Shown here piece after piece: positions 15,815-17,873 of a DNA stretch of 17,873 bases. Position 1 is the stretch's first letter, and every line of letters starts with the position of its first letter. The DNA is from CAYOBW01 sp964402115 (GTDB taxonomy: Bacteria; Verrucomicrobiota; Kiritimatiellia; UBA8416; CAYOBW01), in the NCBI GenBank assembly GCA_964402115.1, contig CAYOBW010000138.1, positions 1 to 17,873 of the forward strand. Direction: 5' to 3'. The position numbers and the translations under genes are program-made. The notes under the pieces were generated by a model. It was not told where the DNA came from and did not search any database. It saw nothing but the letters and a program-made list of their open reading frames with translations.

Positions 15815-17221
15815 GTGAAGCTGAATAGCCTGGCCATCATGACCCTGGCGGCGCTGACGGTGAGCCGTGCGTCCACGGCGGAACCGCAGCGGCCCAACCT
15901 GATCGCGATTGTCACCGACGACCAGGCGGCCTGGACGCCCGGCTGCTACGGCGGGCGGGAGATCCGTACGCCGAACCTGGACCGGCTGGCCGCGGAAGGC
16001 GTCCGTTTCGCCAACGCGTTCGTCCACACGCCGGTGTGTTCCCCCAGCCGCGCCGCTTACATGACCGCCTTGTTCAGCACACAGCTCGGCTTCACCGACT
16101 GGCTGAACGACGGCCAGGCGAAGAGCCAGGGGGTCACCCCGGCCACGCCGACGTGGCCGGCGGTGCTGGCCGGAAACGGCTACGCGACCGGGCTGATCGG
16201 CAAGTGGCACCTGGGCGCGAAGGACGATTCCCTGCCCTGGCACAACGGCCTGACCGAGTTCACCGGCAACCTGGGCGGCGGCTGGACGCCGAACAAGGTC
16301 CGCTTCATCACCGAGAAGGGCGAGACCCTCACGCCGCCCGGTTTCTCCGTCGAGATTTGCACCGACCTGGCCATGAAGTACCTGGACGGGCACAAGGACA
16401 AGCCGTTCGCCCTTCTCGTCCACTACCGCGAGCCCCACGCCCCCTATGTGCCCATGCCGGAGCAGGACATGGAGACCTCGCGGAAGGCCGACATCAAGGT
16501 GCCCGACTATCCCGGGCTGAAGCAGCCTTACACGCAAAACGCCCGCCGCGACTACTACGCCTCCGTGGCCGCGATCGACCGCAACGTGGGCCGGCTCCTC
16601 GACCATCTCGACAAGCTTGGGCTGGCCGGGCGCACCGTCGTCACCTTCACCAGCGATCACGGCTACAACATCGGCGAGCACGGCATCCAGCACAAAGGCA
16701 ACGGCTGCTGGATCACCGAGGACCGTTTCCAGAGTCCGCGCCCGAACATGTTCGACACTTCCATCCGCGTGCCGCTCCTCATCCGCTACCCCGGCGTGGC
16801 CAAGCCGGGCGCCGTGGTCGAGGAGTGGGTCAGCAACGCCGACATGTTCGCGAGCGTACTGGGGCTGCTCGGCGTGGAGCGCCCCGCGGCCGTGCCGGCC
16901 ACCAGCCGCGACTTCTCGCCGGCGGTGCGTGGGGAGAAGCTGCCCGCCGCAGGCTTCCCCCGCGAGCTGTTCGGCCAGTACGACCTGGTCAACAACCCCA
17001 CGAAGCGTCACATGCGCATGGTGCGCACCGATCGCTGGAAGCTGGTCCTGCACTTGAATGCCTCACCCCAGCATGAGCTTTACGACCTCGCCACCGATCC
17101 GAGCGAGCGCAAGAACCTCTTCGGCCAGCCCGGCACGGAGGAGACGGTCCGCGAACTGACCCAACGGCTGCGCCGGCACATGGCCGCCATCAACGATCCG
17201 CGGCTCGGCGAAGTGCCATGA
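15815..17221 (+). CDS. Secreted Cys-type (formylglycine) sulfatase, S1/arylsulfatase family
   Basis: 468 residues from GTG 15815, full length for the family. Signal peptide at about 1-22 (cleavage near STA/EPQ). The sulfatase fold begins with RPNLIAIVTDDQ, where D35 and D36 are the metal ligands. The signature CSPSR at 75-79 makes C75 the residue oxidised to formylglycine, so a maturase (FGE or anSME) must be encoded elsewhere. Other active-site motifs are present: GKWHLG (K130, H132), YREPHAPY (H208), FTSDHGYNIGEHG (D281, H282) and SIRVPLLIRYPG, with a normal C-terminal subdomain ending DPRLGEVP. It should hydrolyse sulfate esters, probably on a polysaccharide, outside the cytoplasm. It is divergent to the PATR/GH95 operon; the shared theme suggests a sulfated fucose- or galactose-containing glycan, but the S1 subfamily cannot be set by eye. 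No key residue is missing. Confidence 0.95.
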   Translation: MKLNSLAIMTLAALTVSRASTAEPQRPNLIAIVTDDQAAWTPGCYGGREIRTPNLDRLAAEGVRFANAFVHTPVCSPSRAAYMTALFSTQLGFTDWLNDGQAKSQGVTPATPTWPAVLAGNGYATGLIGKWHLGAKDDSLPWHNGLTEFTGNLGGGWTPNKVRFITEKGETLTPPGFSVEICTDLAMKYLDGHKDKPFALLVHYREPHAPYVPMPEQDMETSRKADIKVPDYPGLKQPYTQNARRDYYASVAAIDRNVGRLLDHLDKLGLAGRTVVTFTSDHGYNIGEHGIQHKGNGCWITEDRFQSPRPNMFDTSIRVPLLIRYPGVAKPGAVVEEWVSNADMFASVLGLLGVERPAAVPATSRDFSPAVRGEKLPAAGFPRELFGQYDLVNNPTKRHMRMVRTDRWKLVLHLNASPQHELYDLATDPSERKNLFGQPGTEETVRELTQRLRRHMAAINDPRLGEVP

Positions 17222-17421
17222 AGGAAGGAATAGCCGAATCCATGAAGGCGGGCCCCGCCCTCGCCGTGCTTGCACGCGCCGCCGGCATGTCCGCGGCGGA
17301 ACCGCAACCCGCCACGCCGGGCAAGCCCCAGACTGTCTACATCCTCCGAGGAGACCGAATGAGAGCCGTCTTCGCCCTGCTGCTGGCGCTGCCGCTGTGC
17401 GCCCTGCGCGCCACACCCTAG
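17218..17421 (+). pseudogene. Short ORF overlapping the sulfatase stop (ATGA); possible remnant of broken secreted genes
   Basis: 67 codons from ATG 17218, which overlaps the sulfatase TGA. A better start may be ATG 17242, after AAGGAAGGA. That reading begins like a signal peptide (MKAGPALAVLARAAGMSAAEP) and continues KPQTVYILRGDR, faintly like the first strand of a sulfatase. In the same frame a second start at 17359, preceded by GAGGAGA, opens another signal-like segment (MRAVFALLLALPLCALRATP) and stops at once at TAG. Two export-signal-like beginnings with no mature domain suggest decayed or truncated genes; chance coding in GC-rich DNA is an equally simple explanation. Confidence 0.25.
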
Positions 17422-17444
17422 CCGAAGGTCCACATGTGCGCACG

Positions 17445-17510
17445 GCTCCGCGGAGCGTCGCCCTCCCCAAGGAGACGCAGGCCAGGCGCGATGTTCTCCC
17501 CGGGAGGGCG
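17445..17510. repeat. GC-rich inverted repeats, likely dispersed intergenic element
   Basis: GCTCCGCGGAGC (17445-17456) is a perfect 12-bp palindrome. CGCCCTCCC (17459-17467) pairs exactly with GGGAGGGCG (17502-17510) across a 34-base loop. I recall similar motifs recurring between genes in PVC genomes, but copy number cannot be tested in this window. Confidence 0.45.
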
Positions 17511-17667
17511 AGACGCCGGCGAGCCGCCGGCGCACGAGACGATACCGAGGCGCCGCAGGCTGGCACCGGCGCTGACGCGCGGAGCGAGGGCCATGTGACG
17601 TAACAGGCCTGCCCGTCGCCAGGGCAAACGCATCTCATCCCTCGAACTTCTGCCGCTGAAAAGAACG

Positions 17668-17720
17668 CGTCATCCCGAGCTTCCCTCCTCGTCATCCTGA
17701 GCGCAGCGAAGGATCTCCCG
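17668..17720. repeat. Tandem CGTCATCC(C/T)GAGC-type intergenic repeat
   Basis: CGTCATCCCGAGC (from 17668) and CGTCATCCTGAGC (from 17690) lie 22 bp apart; the second continues GCAGCGAAGGATCTC. ATCCT and AGGAT form a short stem. This motif is widespread between genes in many bacterial lineages, and its reverse translation RSFAALRMT is a familiar false-protein signature. Confidence 0.6.
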
Positions 17721-17854
17721 CCGCCAGGCGGGGCGCCCAATGCCACTAACATTTCGGACCGTGCACACCGGGATCGTGGTCGCCTCGGCGGTCGGCCCGC
17801 GTTGAGCTTACGCTTGAGCGTGGCACAGTCACCACACGCTGGCAACCAGTCTCC

Positions 17855-17873
17855 CTCTCCCCGGCGGGGAGAG
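17855..17873. repeat. Perfect 8-bp stem, 3-base loop hairpin at window end
   Basis: CTCTCCCC-GGC-GGGGAGAG is a perfect inverted repeat. It lacks a T-tract within the window, so it cannot be called a terminator. The motif is common as an intergenic repeat, and the window stops inside or right at the end of it. Confidence 0.5.

Larger units (their letters stand above)
17422..17873. other. Non-coding right end with several palindromic or dispersed-repeat motifs
   Basis: No credible gene. The stretch contains GC-rich inverted repeats (17445-17510), two copies of a CGTCATCCYGAGC motif (17668-17720) and a perfect hairpin at the very end (17855-17873). Long open frames on the minus strand here are translations of these repeats. 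Confidence 0.6.

Noticed and set aside
15460..15828. Plus-strand open frames in the intergenic region before the sulfatase
   Set aside because: No ribosome binding site, no recognisable domain, and one frame runs into the sulfatase start in another phase.
15515..17053. 512-codon minus-strand open frame opposite the sulfatase
   Set aside because: The sulfatase on the plus strand has all family motifs and a strong ribosome binding site; the antisense frame is Ala/Gly/Val/Arg-rich with no signal or domain.
17063..17845. 260-codon minus-strand open frame at the right end
   Set aside because: It includes RSFAALRMT, the known false translation of the CGTCATCCTGAGC-type repeat, and overlaps the sulfatase 3' end; not a gene.

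Overview
The window is a GC-rich stretch, probably from a bacterium of the PVC superphylum (Verrucomicrobiota, Kiritimatiellota, Lentisphaerota or Planctomycetota). No rRNA, tRNA or housekeeping gene is present to fix the lineage. The assignment rests on gene content: very large secreted proteins made of autotransporter-associated beta-strand (PATR) repeats without a translocator barrel, Ig-like repeats carrying a DIVDDKSGGPV motif, a secreted Cys-type sulfatase and a GH95-type glycosidase. This mix is typical of polysaccharide-degrading PVC bacteria.

Layout. Four genes run on the minus strand, read from right to left, with gaps of 107, 28 and 65 bp and no obvious terminator between them, so they probably form one operon. 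They are (1) a giant 3204-residue PATR/Ig-like protein (5737-15351), (2) an 857-residue PATR protein (3056-5629), (3) a 262-residue secreted beta-rich protein of unknown function (2239-3027), and (4) a secreted GH95-family glycoside hydrolase whose 3' end lies beyond the left edge (1-2173). Across a 463-bp intergenic region, a GTG-started, secreted S1-type sulfatase (15815-17221) runs on the plus strand. The last 650 bp hold only a short broken-looking ORF and several palindromic or dispersed intergenic repeats.

The giant protein is the most striking object. It looks like three complete PATR proteins joined end to end: blocks of about 765, 975 and 783 residues, separated by two triplets of roughly 113-residue Ig-like domains. 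Blocks 2 and 3 begin like the mature start of stand-alone PATR proteins. Blocks 1 and 2 end with the C-terminal segment that usually closes such proteins. A segment of about 230 residues recurs once per block and once more in the neighbouring 857-residue protein. Parts of the Ig-like triplets are nearly identical at DNA level (165 bp with one mismatch, 3606 bp apart), which implies recent duplication or gene conversion and offers a route to an in-frame loss of 1202 codons.

How the genes may work together (inference): every intact product, and the truncated hydrolase, has an export signal. A GH95 enzyme (the family acts on alpha-L-fucosides and alpha-L-galactosides) beside a sulfatase fits attack on a sulfated, fucose- or galactose-containing glycan such as algal fucan or mucin. 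The PATR/Ig proteins could form a cell-surface or extracellular scaffold that holds substrate or enzymes. Neither the substrate nor the anchoring route is shown by the sequence.
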